Part shown: one piece after another, positions 20,430 to 31,529 of the stretch
How positions within the stretch are numbered: the first letter of the stretch is position 1
How the letters are laid out: each line of letters begins with the position of its first letter
DNA from: Agrypnia vestita
Taxonomy: Eukaryota > Arthropoda > Insecta > Trichoptera > Phryganeidae
Assembly (NCBI GenBank): GCA_016648135.1
Contig: JADDOH010024956.1
Coordinates: forward strand, 1-64,000
DNA: 64,000 nt
Reading direction: 5' to 3'
Notes under the pieces: model-generated
Databases searched by the model: none
What the model saw: only the letters and a program-made list of their open reading frames with translations
What the model was told of the DNA's origin: nothing
Translations under genes and position numbers: made by a program

Positions 20430-21480
20430 CGCCCTTAGGATCCAAATTTGATGGCTATATATTAGAATGGTCCATTTCTTACATTATCATACAGTTTTGA
20501 AAACAGTCAGTTTTGTCTTGATAGCTTGGATTTTCTTATCACCGCATTTTATATCCCAGAACACGGCAGAACATCCCAGAAGAGGATTGGTTATATTTCA
20601 AAACATTTGTTTGCAATATTTAAAAAGCACAATATCAATATACCTACACCATAAAAGCCGTTTCGTAAATACGGTTTATTTTTAAATTTCAAATAAAAAT
20701 ATACGTCTTTAAAAAACAATTAGCCAAGAACACAACTTTTTCATACAATTTCAATTTGAATTCCCCGATACACTCACCATATCATTAGCTAGATGAAAAC
20801 GGTTTTTCTCGCGTTTTTTTTCTACTACTCATAATACTGATTTTTATTCTCAATCCTCCGTATAATAACACAGTTACGAATGCCAGGGGGTACTTTTATA
20901 TTTCCGACAGTAAATCATGCATTAACGTACAATTTTCCGTACAGTGCGCCTCTCGGGGGACCGGTCTACCCAACTATCTTTCGAGTCCAATCAACTAAAT
21001 TGCTCCGTAAAACACGTTACACGGTCTTCCGTCGGTATGAAATTCAGGTATTCGGTAAGATGTTTTAATTTCCATAAGCGACTCTCCGCTCCGAGTTTAT
21101 TATTCAATGATTAGCGCCCCGTACTCCCGAACGTGTGAATTTCCCCATGAATAAATGTACGAGCGTTTTACGACAAAGCTCTTCCACGTGCGGATGCTGC
21201 TTTGTATTAGAATCCGCTTTGTCAAAATTAATTCCCACAAGACAGAAAAGGTTTTTGAAGAGTTCCTCGTTCTAAATCGGTGTCGGGAAATGCATCGATG
21301 AATTATTCGAGTCGTATATTCTCCCACTTGTGAAAGTACTTCATAAAATATGTCCCTATTCAAATGCGATTCAAAATGTGTATTTGTTGTCATTTTAAAT
21401 TAAACTTACATAATAAAAATTATCTACCATATTACGCAATACTCTCTTTCCGGCGTAACCGTAAAAATATTATTTTACAG
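20430..21480. other. Non-coding DNA, no gene supported
   Basis: Moderately GC-rich patches (20880-21080 and 21100-21390) give short frames in both directions, but none has a recognisable motif. Unlike the flanks, this interval lacks obvious transposon signatures. Confidence 0.35.
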
Positions 21481-21519
21481 ATTGGTAGTTAACATTGTAA
21501 AAACCACTACCAGATTTTA

Positions 21520-21561
21520 GGTCTACCGGTTTCGAGACGTACCCGTCTCTTCGTCAGGACC
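21520..21561 (-). ncRNA. Hammerhead ribozyme, GAGACG family (intact)
   Basis: Minus strand: GGTC, CTGACGA, unpaired A, GAGACG-GGTA-CGTCTC, GAA, ACCGGT, A, GACC. Helix I GGTC/GACC and helix II are perfect; helix III is the self-complementary ACCGGT without a loop. Identical to its partner at 21759-21800. Confidence 0.85.
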
Positions 21562-21758
21562 AACACTACACCAGTACATTTACAACACTACACACATCGA
21601 CCATAGTATTGTTACACTTCCACCAATAATTGATCACATGCCATTAGGCTAATCAGTGCATGTTTGTCCCTGACAAGATTAACACGCATGTGATTGGTGG
21701 AAGTGTAACAATACTATGGTTGAGGTGTGTAGTGTTGTGAATGTAGTGGTGTAGTGTT

Positions 21759-21800
21759 GGTCCTGACGAAGAGACGGGTACGTCTCGAAACCGGTAGACC
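21759..21800 (+). ncRNA. Hammerhead ribozyme, GAGACG family (intact)
   Basis: GGTC (21759-21762), CTGACGA (21763-21769), unpaired A at 21770, GAGACG-GGTA-CGTCTC (21771-21786), GAA (21787-21789), ACCGGT (21790-21795), A at 21796, GACC (21797-21800). Cleavage is expected between 21796 and 21797. If the host-gene model holds, it sits on the sense strand of a large intron. Confidence 0.85.
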
Positions 21801-21924
21801 TAAAATCTGGTAGTGGTTTTTACAAAGTTAACTAACAATCTGTTATAATGTCTAACCACAAAGTTAATGCTTTAAATATTAATAATATATAATTTTTTTA
21901 CTTACGAGGTTACACCAATTAGAC

Positions 21925-22215
21925 ATTTTCAAAAAAAAATTACGAGGAAACAATGGTAAAAAAGATATATGATGCAAATGTTGACGGCGCCAGAAAGAAA
22001 GGGAGGTCGCATAAGACGTGGCGTGACCAGATTAATGTTTGATAATTAATAGCGTGGCTGATGATGGAAGATGGTCCTATTAGGAGTCTCAATAGTCGTC
22101 GAGTCGAGTCGTCGAGTTGCATGCGATGATGTATGAATATGGTCGAGCGTTGTGTGTTAGGACAGGAGAATGTGACCCTCTACCCTCTCTGCCTACCCCC
22201 GCGTGATAGTGTGTA
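21925..22215 (+). pseudogene. LINE 3'-end fragment (family of 34.2 kb)
   Basis: The plus strand reads KKIYDANVDGARKK-GRS and KTWRDQINV, then EDGPIRSLNSRR and, further on, CVRTGECDPLPSLPTPA. Same order and wording as at 34.14-34.74 kb ('ggcgccagaaag', 'gaagatggtcctattaggag', 'ctctctgcctaccc'). The gap 'gtcgagtcgagtcgtcgag' at 22096 is a small internal slippage duplication. Confidence 0.7.
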
Positions 22216-22219
22216 AGTA

Positions 22220-24250
22220 TGTAAGACAATAGTCATAATAATAATTACCTACGATATTTTTAGTTGTATGTCATAACAAAAGCACCGTAATTGCGTCCAT
22301 TCTATAGTACGTTACCAAATAAGACTCACTAACGATAAAATATTTTTATTAAGTATCTAACAAGATTAATAATGTAAACATTCCGTTTAGTTTTGCATTC
22401 GTTTCATTTGATTGGTTCACTGATCGATTTAATTATTGCACGGCTTAAGATTTATTCTCTCTCCTTTTGCCGCCAGATTTATCCTGAATTTTTTTTTATT
22501 GAACCTCCCTTATAAACCGCTACCAGGGTGTCAAAGTTACATAGGAGCTAGAATGTAATAATTTGAATACACCCATCACGTCATACTCGACGTGGTCCTG
22601 GCACGAAACCCAGAGAATAGAACCTTATTTGTATGGTGCCATCTCCTATCGGAGGTCGGCGATCGTTCTGGCGGTTACGACTCTATTTACCGCCGCACGG
22701 AAAAATTCAGAATGAAATAAATATCATAAATCAATAAATTAGAACAGAATCGGATTCGTTGTTTTATATTTTAAGCGAAATTGGCCGTCTCTGAATCCTT
22801 TTTTTTAAAAATAAATTCTATTTTAATTGGTCGATAATGTACTCATTTGTACCATGCGTACTTATAAAGTAACGAATTTTTACGCTCGGGGTTTGGGGAG
22901 AGGGTGAATCATCATGACTGGATGATTTATACCGGGTATATTTATGCACAAATACGACGTACGAAGTAGTGTCTCATCACCGCTTACTAAATGGACTAAC
23001 CATTGCATCCCAATTCATTTGAAAACATTATTACAGACAAATTGAAATTGCAGAAAGCGATTAGGTTTCGTAATTGATTACATGTTGTGGTCGAAGAAGA
23101 CCACTAATGCTAATGCTCTTTTTCTGAAAATTTTCCCAAAAGTTTATGCAGATAATATTCCATTTTATAAATTTTGTCCAGTGCTTTGAAATAATCTCAG
23201 TAGAAGCGTTGCTTCTCTTTGGTGCGTAGACATTAGATAAACTTGATCAGAGGGCTTGATTCAAATGGAGATATTTGTACGTTTTTTTTTACAAATTATG
23301 AAATTGCAAACCGTGGATGCTTGAATGAGTAATGTTGAAAAACTACTAAATGCTTAAATCAAGTGAATTTACGTGGTTTAAATCCCAGATTATAAATTCC
23401 AGAGTATAATAATATACAGAAATGAAATAAATCTCTTCTTTGGGCGAGGAGTTTTGGGTACAGTGGAAATATGTTCTCTCTCGCGTACCTACATTTAAGA
23501 CAACTGATAATGCTGTCTAAACATTTACTTTTGCATCATTTACATTAAATCGCCCAATAAACAATACGTATTTTTAAAATAGACGTTGATTTTTCGTCTA
23601 TTTTAAAAATACAAATACAAATCGAGTCCCTTCGAGTAAAAACATATTTTTGTAATAAAGCGCGACTAACTTACTAAGGTATTATACTTTTTAAGAGTAT
23701 TTTGTTGGACTTTTTAATAATTGTTCCAAAAAAATGCTGGTTCATGTCCGTATATTTTGCCGGTCTGAGGTTTGGATGAATTTCCGCAAGCATTCATGAA
23801 TTTGTAAATTTTTTATTTTTAAAAGTACAAATAGAATGTGCAACTTATTATTTAAAGATGGAAATAGCTCCATTTGAATAGACACTCCTCATTCTCATAA
23901 AATATGTTTCTAAACTCTAAATCATACTTCCGCCTCCGTATTATCATTATATTCACCGTTCGATAATTCAAATTGATAGATATTTTAAAATTTATCTCTC
24001 GATTCACACTGGGTTATCATAACATTGATAAGATATCGTTATGTTTACCAAAGAAAAAGTCTACAAACAATGAAAATGGTTGCTGTAATATCAAATTACT
24101 AAATTGACCGAGTGCGTGTGTGTTAAAATTTTTATTTCTGAACCTACTGTAATTCGCCACTCAAAATAATCAATCAAATATTATTTATATCTTTTTTAAT
24201 TCAGAGAGAATTATGAAATAGAGTTGAATATTAGAAGACGCTTGCCCAAT
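22220..24250. other. Non-coding DNA; one short perfect hairpin
   Basis: No gene supported. 22560-22690 is GC-richer ('ggtgccatctcctatcggag') and may be a retroelement scrap. A perfect 18-bp inverted repeat lies at 23568-23585 / 23595-23612. Confidence 0.4.
23568..23612. repeat. Perfect 18-bp-arm hairpin
   Basis: Arms 'gtatttttaaaatagacg' and its exact complement are separated by nine T-rich bases. Probably a small fold-back remnant. Confidence 0.7.
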
Positions 24251-24256
24251 TACCAA

Positions 24257-24989
24257 TCTATACCTATAAAACTCTGTCTGTCTGTCTATTCTCTATACAA
24301 ATCTATACCGTCTGTCTGATTCGATTCAAATTTTGCATGCTTATGCTTTAGGACCCGGCGGGTAACATAGGCAACATTTCCCCCCTATTCTCTTACCCCT
24401 TCCCCTCCCAATGACATATTTTCGATGCAAATCTGTACCGTTTGACCGCTCGGACTCAAAATTTGGAAACTTATTCTTTAGGACTTGGCGGGTAACATAG
24501 GCAACATTTTCCACCTATGTCATATCCCTTCCCCTCCACCTGACATGTTTTCGATGCAAATCTGTACCATTTGACCGATTGGACTCAAAATTTGGAAAAT
24601 TATTCTTATGGACACTGTGGGTAATATATGCGACATTTCCCCCCTATTCTTTTAACCTTTCCCCTCCCCTGATATATTCAAATGTGTACCGTTTGACCGA
24701 TCGAATTTGGAAACTTATTTTTAAGATCTCAGCGGGTAACATTTGCGACATTTCCTCCGTATTATTTTACCCAATCCCTTCCCCCTGACATATTTTCAAT
24801 GCAAATCTGTACCGTTCGACCGATCGGACTAAAATTTGGAAACTTAGGACCTCCCCTTTTACCTTTTACACTCCCCCTGATATATTTTCGATGCACATTT
24901 GTATTGTTCGAATCAAACCTTTGTTTACCGCCACAAATTTATTTTCAACTTAATCCGTAACCCGTGCAACGCCGGGTACGAACAGCTAA
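24257..24989 (+). mobile_element. Non-autonomous Helitron with internal tandem array
   Basis: It starts with TC right after an A (A|TCTATACC) and ends with CTAA before a T, preceded by a GC-rich hairpin ACCCG...CGGGT at 24960-24977 in the context 'cccgtgcaacgccgggta'. These are Helitron 5' and 3' end rules, with insertion between A and T. The body is five to six degenerate units of about 125-129 bp starting near 24295, 24421, 24550, 24676, 24795 and 24887, each with 'caaatctgtaccgttt', 'gggtaaca' and C-rich 'ttccccc' words. No Rep/helicase frame is present. Confidence 0.78.
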
Positions 24990-25379
24990 TTATCAATTTT
25001 TTTTCGAATTTGGTTCGAGTCTCGGATAACGCTTAAACAAACGAGCAGTAGATGACTGAAAAGTGCTAGTGAAAATTAAATTAGTTATATTATAGAAAAT
25101 AACTTTGCTAACTTGTTGTCTAGGCCTAAGTCGAAAAATTGACATATGCTTTTATTCTTTAAATAATTTGAAATTTATTTTCAAAAGTTTTTTCCTATGA
25201 TTATTTTTAAAACTTTCAATTAAAAACAGCAGTGTATAAATATCTTAATTAATACTAACTTCTCATAAAGTTCAATAGAGTTAACTGTTTTTTTAAAATA
25301 ATTTTAATGTTAAGAATGTATAAATAAATAGATATAGAATTTTTATCAGTGAATGAAATTCTAAATTTTTTCTTACTTA

Positions 25380-25475
25380 GTAATAATTTTTATATATATT
25401 GTACCCTGACGAAGGGACCATCGGCCCTGAAACATGTTGATATTTTCAATAAATAAGTGGTGGAAACAAAGTATA
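25380..25475 (+). mobile_element. PLE 3' end, AGGG hammerhead family
   Basis: A hammerhead (25401-25443) is followed by 'ttttcaataaataagtggtg' and 'gaaacaaagt'. The same tail follows the hammerheads at 50.78 (-), 61.77 (-) and 62.10 kb (+). No coding part is recognisable upstream, so the copy is strongly 5'-truncated. Confidence 0.7.
25401..25443 (+). ncRNA. Hammerhead ribozyme, AGGG family
   Basis: GTACC, CTGACGA (25406-25412), AGGG...CCCT helix II (25413-25428), GAA, ACATGT (25432-25437), T at 25438, GATAT. Helix I is GTACC against GATAT, with one A/C mismatch; the sister copy at 50.8 kb has GTATC, which restores it. In this family the base after the core can pair (A with T), so there is no forced bulge. 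Confidence 0.75.
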
Positions 25476-25707
25476 TTTTTGTTAATTATTATATATAAAA
25501 ATTATTATATATTGTATATATAAATTTTAGCATATAAACTTATTTTAAAATTTTATACCACAGTATATAAGGGTAGATTCTTGACGCGTTTTTTCTTATC
25601 AAAAAAGTTTTGGAGATGCCTGGTATCGATCTCGGTATCGGTAAAGGTAAAGTTAAGTGAGTGTATATCAAAACGAAATTTTCTGAAACGGTATCTCTAT
25701 ATTTCTA

Positions 25708-25770
25708 AGGCCCGGTTGTTTCAAGTTGGATTAAAGTAAAAGTTTGTTTAAATAAATTTTAGCGTTTCAC
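25708..25770 (+). repeat. Half copy of the AGGCCCGG MITE
   Basis: 'ctaaggcccggttgtttcaa' at 25705-25724 matches the TIR of the MITE at 30816-30961. No mirrored end follows, so it is a single-end remnant. Confidence 0.6.
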
Positions 25771-25779
25771 AGTTTTCGT

Positions 25780-26435
25780 GATATTTTTTCCGAATTACCC
25801 ACTTCTATATTAAAAACACGAATTTCCAATATTAAAATAATATTTTTTACATCTATGTACCTGCCTGGGAATATGTTTGTCGTCAATCATTATTTTTTAG
25901 ACATTACCTTGTTTTAACTTTAAAAAGATGATGTTGATTCATTTTAAAGATATTTTTTAAGGATAAATCTTAATGTACTTTTTATATTTCGGGATTATTG
26001 AATAAATGAAACTTATAATGTATAATGTTTAGCAAATAGGGTAGTTAGTAAAAGTGTAAAGCTATAGAGCTGATGATTCACTTGTAGCAGTAGACTAGGT
26101 GGTCTAGCCGCATATAGAGTACTCAGAGTATCGTAGACTCTAAGGGATTGCAAAAAAGGGATTTAAATACGAAATTAATTTTAAATTTTTAAGTAGGGAT
26201 TTTAATATTTGATATTTAAACATCTTAGCTCGCGTCTTCTTTACCCCAAAACTACTAGAGTAATCTGAGAAATCGATTGCGTATTTCATTCGATAGCTGC
26301 AAAATGTTAAACTTAGAAATTCTCAAGTTCTATAATTTAAAGACTTGCTCCAAAATAAAAATATGATCCCATCCACACAAAGCTAAGCAACAAAATGTAA
26401 TTTTAACAATATTTTTATACGCATGTTCCAAGAAC
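25780..26435. other. Non-coding AT-rich DNA
   Basis: Nothing recognisable. Confidence 0.4.
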
Positions 26436-26439
26436 ACAG

Positions 26440-26645
26440 TTACTGGATTTTGTCCACAGAGGGGTAATCATTAATTAAGATAAATTATAAAAGTCTCGCA
26501 GCGACGAAGCTATTTATATGGAAAACGTGTATGGAAGTCTTTTTATAGGGTGGCCACAGAGCTTGCGACCTGTATTAGCTGGCTTAAGTGATCACTTTAC
26601 ACAGTGCAATGTTCACCGATTCCACCGAAAGAACGTCCACATATT
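26440..26645 (-). repeat. Dispersed repeat ('acttaagccagc' family), copy 3
   Basis: Contains in order 'acagttactggattttgtcc', 'acagaggggtaatcatt', 'gcagcgacgaagctattta', 'tagctggcttaagtgatcac'. The most complete copy in the window; inverted relative to 63.37-63.49 kb. Confidence 0.7.
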
Positions 26646-26649
26646 ATTA

Positions 26650-27560
26650 AATTTTTAAATACGGTAATTTTTTCTACAAATTTCATCACGATTTTTCCGA
26701 CAATTTTAAAGAATAACTAAAAAATTTCAAACACAGAATATTTTTTATTTGTACCTACTGCTGCGCAAAAATTGTATATATCAACAAATGTATTTTACTT
26801 TAAATTACCTGCAATATTAGGTTTACGAAGATAATAATATAATATAAATTAAATATGCCACCATAAGCCAAATTCGCAATATTCGCTTATGTCGAGGACT
26901 GTCGCGTGTCACGTGATTAGACTCACTTGATTATCTTTAGAACCCACACACAAGACCTGAGCTTTGGTCTTATTTAATTTAGACGTTGATCACTGTCAAG
27001 CTTAAACATCTCCAACCGTGGATTATCCTTTGTAGTTAACTGGATTTTTTCAGATTCAGCATACACCTGCAAGCAAATAAATGCTCATTAGTTGTAAAGT
27101 AATAACGTACATTTTCTAAAAATATTTTGTTAATTCATCGTCGGGCGGATTCGATCGTGTAATCTTAATTAGGATGGACGTGAAATGAATAATATATTTC
27201 ATGTCCGACCGTGTTTAATCAAAGTGGATCACACAAATTTAGCTATTATTCAAAATTAATATGGTGCATTATTTGCTCTATAGATATCGCTCTGTAGTTC
27301 TTCGAGTAGGTACTTGTTATTCACGAACAGACAAAGAACTGTAGGACATATAGTTCATAAGGGTGGGTCGGTATAAGGGATGTTCGGTTCGCAGATGTGC
27401 AGTGCGGCGTTGCTTTAATCGTTTAAAAGAAGAGAAATTCAAAACGTAGTCCAGGGTCGTATCGATGCCAAGTGAAGTCAGAACGAAATAAAACATTATA
27501 TATACATTAGGTAAAGGCGGAAATATCCAAAAAAAAAACTAACCCATGGAAACCAAGTTT
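26650..27560. other. Non-coding DNA, no gene recognised
   Basis: AT-rich; a short patch at 27130-27220 is mirrored ('ggatggacgtgaaatg' / 'atttcatgtccgacc'). No supported coding region. Confidence 0.35.
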
Positions 27561-27566
27561 TCGTTA

Positions 27567-28062
27567 TACTCCCTTTCTCATTTGTATAGTTTCCTATTTG
27601 ATATTCTATCAACATATTCCTTTATTGCTTATTGCTCCATTGCTTTAAATTCATGAGGAAAATCTATTCCATGTATATTATTATCCTTAAAACTTATAGA
27701 ATATTGAAAACGTAATATTGGTATAGCGGGGCACGGCGTCGGCAAAACCGTCTGATCGGACCCATGGCTCGAGTCAGCCTAGCTGAAACAAGTTTCGCGT
27801 CTTCTCCACGCGTCGGGCTCCTTTCTCATTTGTAGTTTCCAATTTGAAAAAAACGTCAAAATTTCGAAAAATCCAAAATATACTATAGTAAATTTTTTTA
27901 AACGAAAATTGGTTAGATCATTTTTATCGTCGCCACGAGTCTGCCTATTAAGTTTCAGCTCTATTGGATCACGGGAAAAGGGTCAAAAATCGATCTAAAG
28001 TTTTTTTTACGGCAAGCCGGCAAGCAAGCAAGCAGACGCCACGAGTTAATATAAAGGGAGTA
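27567..28062 (+). mobile_element. Non-autonomous TIR element, copy 1
   Basis: It is bounded by 'atactccctttct' on the left and 'ataaagggagta' on the right, short inverted ends. The inside carries 'gtcgccacgagtctgcc', 'gatcacgggaaaagggtcaa' and 'gcaagcaagcaagcagacgcc'. An inverted sister copy lies at 29.70-30.20 kb. No transposase. Confidence 0.6.
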
Positions 28063-28084
28063 AAAATGTTTTGAATTGAGAATT

Positions 28085-28235
28085 ACTAATTCAAAATGTA
28101 CTAAATTCTAGATTTTTCGTTTCTACGCCTTTTATAAAATCATCTCGAATTCAGTACGTTATAAATTAGTAATCCCCGATGAATGCATTTAATTTTTTTT
28201 GATATTGCTGCCTTTGCTTTTATACTCCACATATG
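28085..28235 (-). repeat. MITE right-half copy (family of 9.0 and 41.6 kb)
   Basis: 'ttcagtacgttataaattag', 'taatcccc.atgaatgcatt' and 'atattgctgcctttgctttt' match 41.74-41.83 and 11.0-11.07 kb. Confidence 0.6.
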
Positions 28236-28239
28236 TTTG

Positions 28240-29690
28240 CATGGTACTCATGTCCTGTTCGGCACAACTTTGATAAAAATAAAACAGCTTTGTTTTGGAG
28301 AGAGGTGGTGCGAGAACATCGAACCAGTAGTCGCCTAACGTGTAGTCACCGCTGAGCAACAGGCTGCCTTAAAGTGTTCATGGATCCTGTCTTCTCGGTG
28401 GTGCAATTTCATAGCGGTTTTCTGTGGGCCTAATGGCATACACTTTCTTTCTCTGCATCCGCATTCTGAAGGCTCTGAATTGTTCCCGGAATGAATATTA
28501 TACTTGCGCCATATCGAAATGTTGTCTCTCTTTATATTGGAAACGGACTATGTATTTCTGTATGTTTCTTCAAATACTCTTGTGCAGTATTTACAATTGC
28601 TGCAGCTGAAGAATTGCTCAAGTCAAATAGTATAACGCTACATTACATAAGTACGTATTTCTGAATTCACGGTGCGCAAAAAAGAGCTGATAACAAATCA
28701 ATGATTTTTTGAAGATGGCCTTTCATATTTGACTTTTATCGAAATGCTTTGTTTGACATTGCAATGCATGTAAAGCACAATTATCAAAATATACAATTTA
28801 TTACAATTAAATCTGATTGAAACATCCCTGATATGCAATGTTTTAGTCGCCAATCTTAACCCGGGTGTCTACGAGAAAATATACTTTTAAATCATCTACC
28901 GCTAAATGTGATCATTTATATAATTAGCAAGACACTTATTCCACGATATTTTCAGGAGTATATTTGCATAAATTCTGTGTTGAAATATTTTGTTTTTTAT
29001 TAAGATTATTTTTTTCTATTTTTAACGGAAATTGGACTAATGCGTACAATATCTATCAATTATATAAGTTTACTAAATTTACTAAAATTTAAATTTAAAA
29101 AAAATTTAAAACTAAAAAAATTTAAAATATTTACTAAAATATCTTTAAATTCTCCGACAAACAATCCCCCCCGGTTTCGTGTGTTAAATATATTTAGGAA
29201 GAAGCGTTATTAATATTATAATTTTATTATTATTATTTAAATATATTCAGGAAGAGCCGTTGTACTCGTATTTTGTGTGTTAAATATATTTAGGTAGAGC
29301 ATAATATTCCGAATGGCCGTGAAAATCTAGGAACATTTTGAAATTAATGAACATACTTGAATATTCATGGCATTAAGGCGGCACAGCGTTAAAGATGCAT
29401 CATAAAAGTTAAAAAAAAATTAATGTACCTAGCTCTGGAATTAAAAAATAATGAAGTAAACGAAATGACACTAGAATATGTCACAGATCTCTGTGTGATG
29501 CATGGCTCGGTGGGGCGGTGGGCTCGAACAGGTTGGTCGGACAAGCGCTCCGATAGAATGAATGATAATATGCATAATTTGCGCCTTTGCAGAGAGGAAC
29601 CGTTTGCCCATTGCGACACTCGATCTTAGATATCTCTTTAAACCTTACTGTTTGAATGATATCAATATTAATATGGCCTTTTTATATTGA
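28240..29690. other. Non-coding DNA with a short repeated motif
   Basis: No gene supported. Between 29175 and 29305 'gtgttaaatatatttagg' and close variants recur three times in tandem-like spacing. A GC-richer patch at 29490-29640 gives frames on both strands, without known motifs. Confidence 0.4.
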
Positions 29691-29696
29691 TACATT

Positions 29697-30202
29697 TTTA
29701 TTCCCTTGGTATTAACTCGTGGCGTCTGCTTGCTTGCCGTCAACAAAAACTTTGGATCGATTTTTGACCCTTTTCCCGTGATCCAATCGAGCTGAAACTT
29801 GGCAAGTAGACTCGTGGCGACGATCAAGAAGATCTGTCAAATTTTCGTTGAAAAATTTAAAATTATAGTATAATTTCGGATTTTTAGAAATTTTATTAGT
29901 TTTTTCAAATTGGAATCATTAGAAAAGTTTGATTACGGTGGCCCGATAACGTCGCGAAATATTTTCTAAATTTGAATTACTCCGTCGGTATGCATAATAG
30001 GTACTTCAATACGAATGTCGAAAATCTAAATTGACTGACAAATGTTTTTAGAATTTAATCTTCGAAGCATGAAGTGTCTTATCAAAGCTCAAAACATCTG
30101 ATATTTTAGAAATATATTTAATTACTGTAAGTTTAGTGCTATGTCATATGTTTTAATTCGTCTTTAATTGTTGTTATATTTTACAAAGAAAGGGAGTATA
30201 AT
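29697..30202 (-). mobile_element. Non-autonomous TIR element, copy 2 (inverted)
   Basis: Begins 'attcccttggtattaactcg' and ends 'aaagaaagggagtataata', the inverse of the element at 27567-28062. It shares 'gcgtctgcttgcttgcc', 'gacccttttcccgtgatcc' and 'gactcgtggcgacga'. Diverged by substitutions and a different length of the AT-rich core. Confidence 0.62.
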
Positions 30203-30204
30203 AA

Positions 30205-30810
30205 AAACTTGGTTTTTATGGGTTACTTTTTTATATAATTTTTTTACAAATTTCCAAAGCGCATATTTTCTCTATCATCGCTAACAACGCTATAAAAATG
30301 GGTCCGTTATTCATAATAACAAGAATCTAACACAATACACATCTTATTGGTCATTGGCTTCTGTAAGCTCGTTGCTAGGCCCAGCAAGCGCCTTTATATA
30401 TAATTAAGATAAAAGTCATAAATATTTTATAATTAATATTCCTTTGATTTTAGACTTCTCTTATGCAACACTCGTGCTTTCAAAATTCACAGTTTATTTT
30501 AAAATACCTATATAAATTATTAGACGTGTATAAATATTAAATGCATTATTTATTTAAGTGACTCGAATAATAAATAATGTTTATAATATTTATATAAATC
30601 TATATGCATTTTAAAACTATCCGTACATCTCGCTAGTTTATACGATTTCAACATTTTATTATTTTTTCTCGATAATGGCAGGGTACGCGCGCATTGGTTG
30701 ATAGGTTTTTAGCGCAATCATAATATAGATTTAAAAAATAAAATTAATATATAATACCGATATATACACGGATATACACATCAATATTATTACTACAATA
30801 CAAATTTCCA
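30205..30810. other. AT-rich DNA with a dispersed repeat shared with 58.9 kb
   Basis: 30595-30735 ('catctcgctagtttatacga', then 'cattggttg.taggt') resembles 58930-59065. No coding region. Confidence 0.4.
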
Positions 30811-30815
30811 GACTA

Positions 30816-30961
30816 AGGCCCGGTTGTTTCAAATTCGATCAAAGTAAGCGTAGAGTTTAAACTGAAATTTTACGTTCTCCATCAATCAGACGATCCGTTT
30901 TCGTAAAAATCTATGCTTTTATCGACCGCTTACTTTGATCGAACTTGAAACAACCGGGCCT
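30816..30961. mobile_element. MITE, 146 bp, AGGCCCGG termini with TA duplication
   Basis: The termini 'aggcccggttgtttcaa' and 'ttgaaacaaccgggcct' are perfect inverted repeats, and the pairing continues inward ('gatcaaagtaagcg' / 'cgcttactttgatc'). TA flanks both sides (30814-30815, 30962-30963). Non-coding; mobilised in trans by an unknown transposase. Confidence 0.82.
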
Positions 30962-31529
30962 TAGTGTGTATGCTATAAAATTTTACCTGTATAATATGAG
31001 CCTTGATGTGCTGGGAAAAAACCCTATTTTTCCGTAAAAACTTAACCAAAGAATTTAATTCTAAAATTGCATACCTACCAAAGATTTTAGTCCTACAATA
31101 TTGCAGTTAGAAGAAACTGTTGATAGTCGAACCGTTATTTTAACCAGTTTCTTAACAACCGTTATTTAAGATTAGTATCTGATTATATCGATTATTGGTA
31201 ACTGATTTTTTGCAATTCTATGGGCAAGATTACTAGAAATCTATTGAATCTCAGTTACCCATGATCGATACAATCAAATACAAATCTCAAATAACGGTTT
31301 AAATCTCTAGTATAAGCGTATTTATAAAATAAAATGCATAATAATAGAACACATTTCATTGTAAAATTACTTACCTCATTATATTTTACCGTTATCATCA
31401 TTATTTTAAGTTCTCGAAATTCGTTGACATTTTTCGTTTTAGGAGCACACCCGAACTAAATAATTACTCAGACTTAGCATGTGCCAGTAGGATTGAGCAC
31501 AGTTGAATGGAATAAATTTTTATTTATTT

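Larger units (their letters stand above)
21482..21845. mobile_element. Head-to-head hammerhead palindrome, GAGACG family (best preserved)
   Basis: The arms 21482-21655 and about 21690-21845 are nearly identical inverted copies. Each carries, from the centre outward, 'ccaccaat', 'tgtaacaatactatgg', 'tgtagtgtt', the hammerhead, then 'ctggtagtggttttta'. The centre (about 21660-21690) holds unique sequence, 'tgcatgtttgtccctgac'. No coding sequence. It looks like two 3' ends of one PLE joined at truncated 5' ends. Confidence 0.85.

Noticed and set aside
24296..24900. CRISPR-like array
   Set aside because: The units are ~127 bp contiguous tandem repeats without unique spacers, inside a Helitron in a eukaryotic genome.
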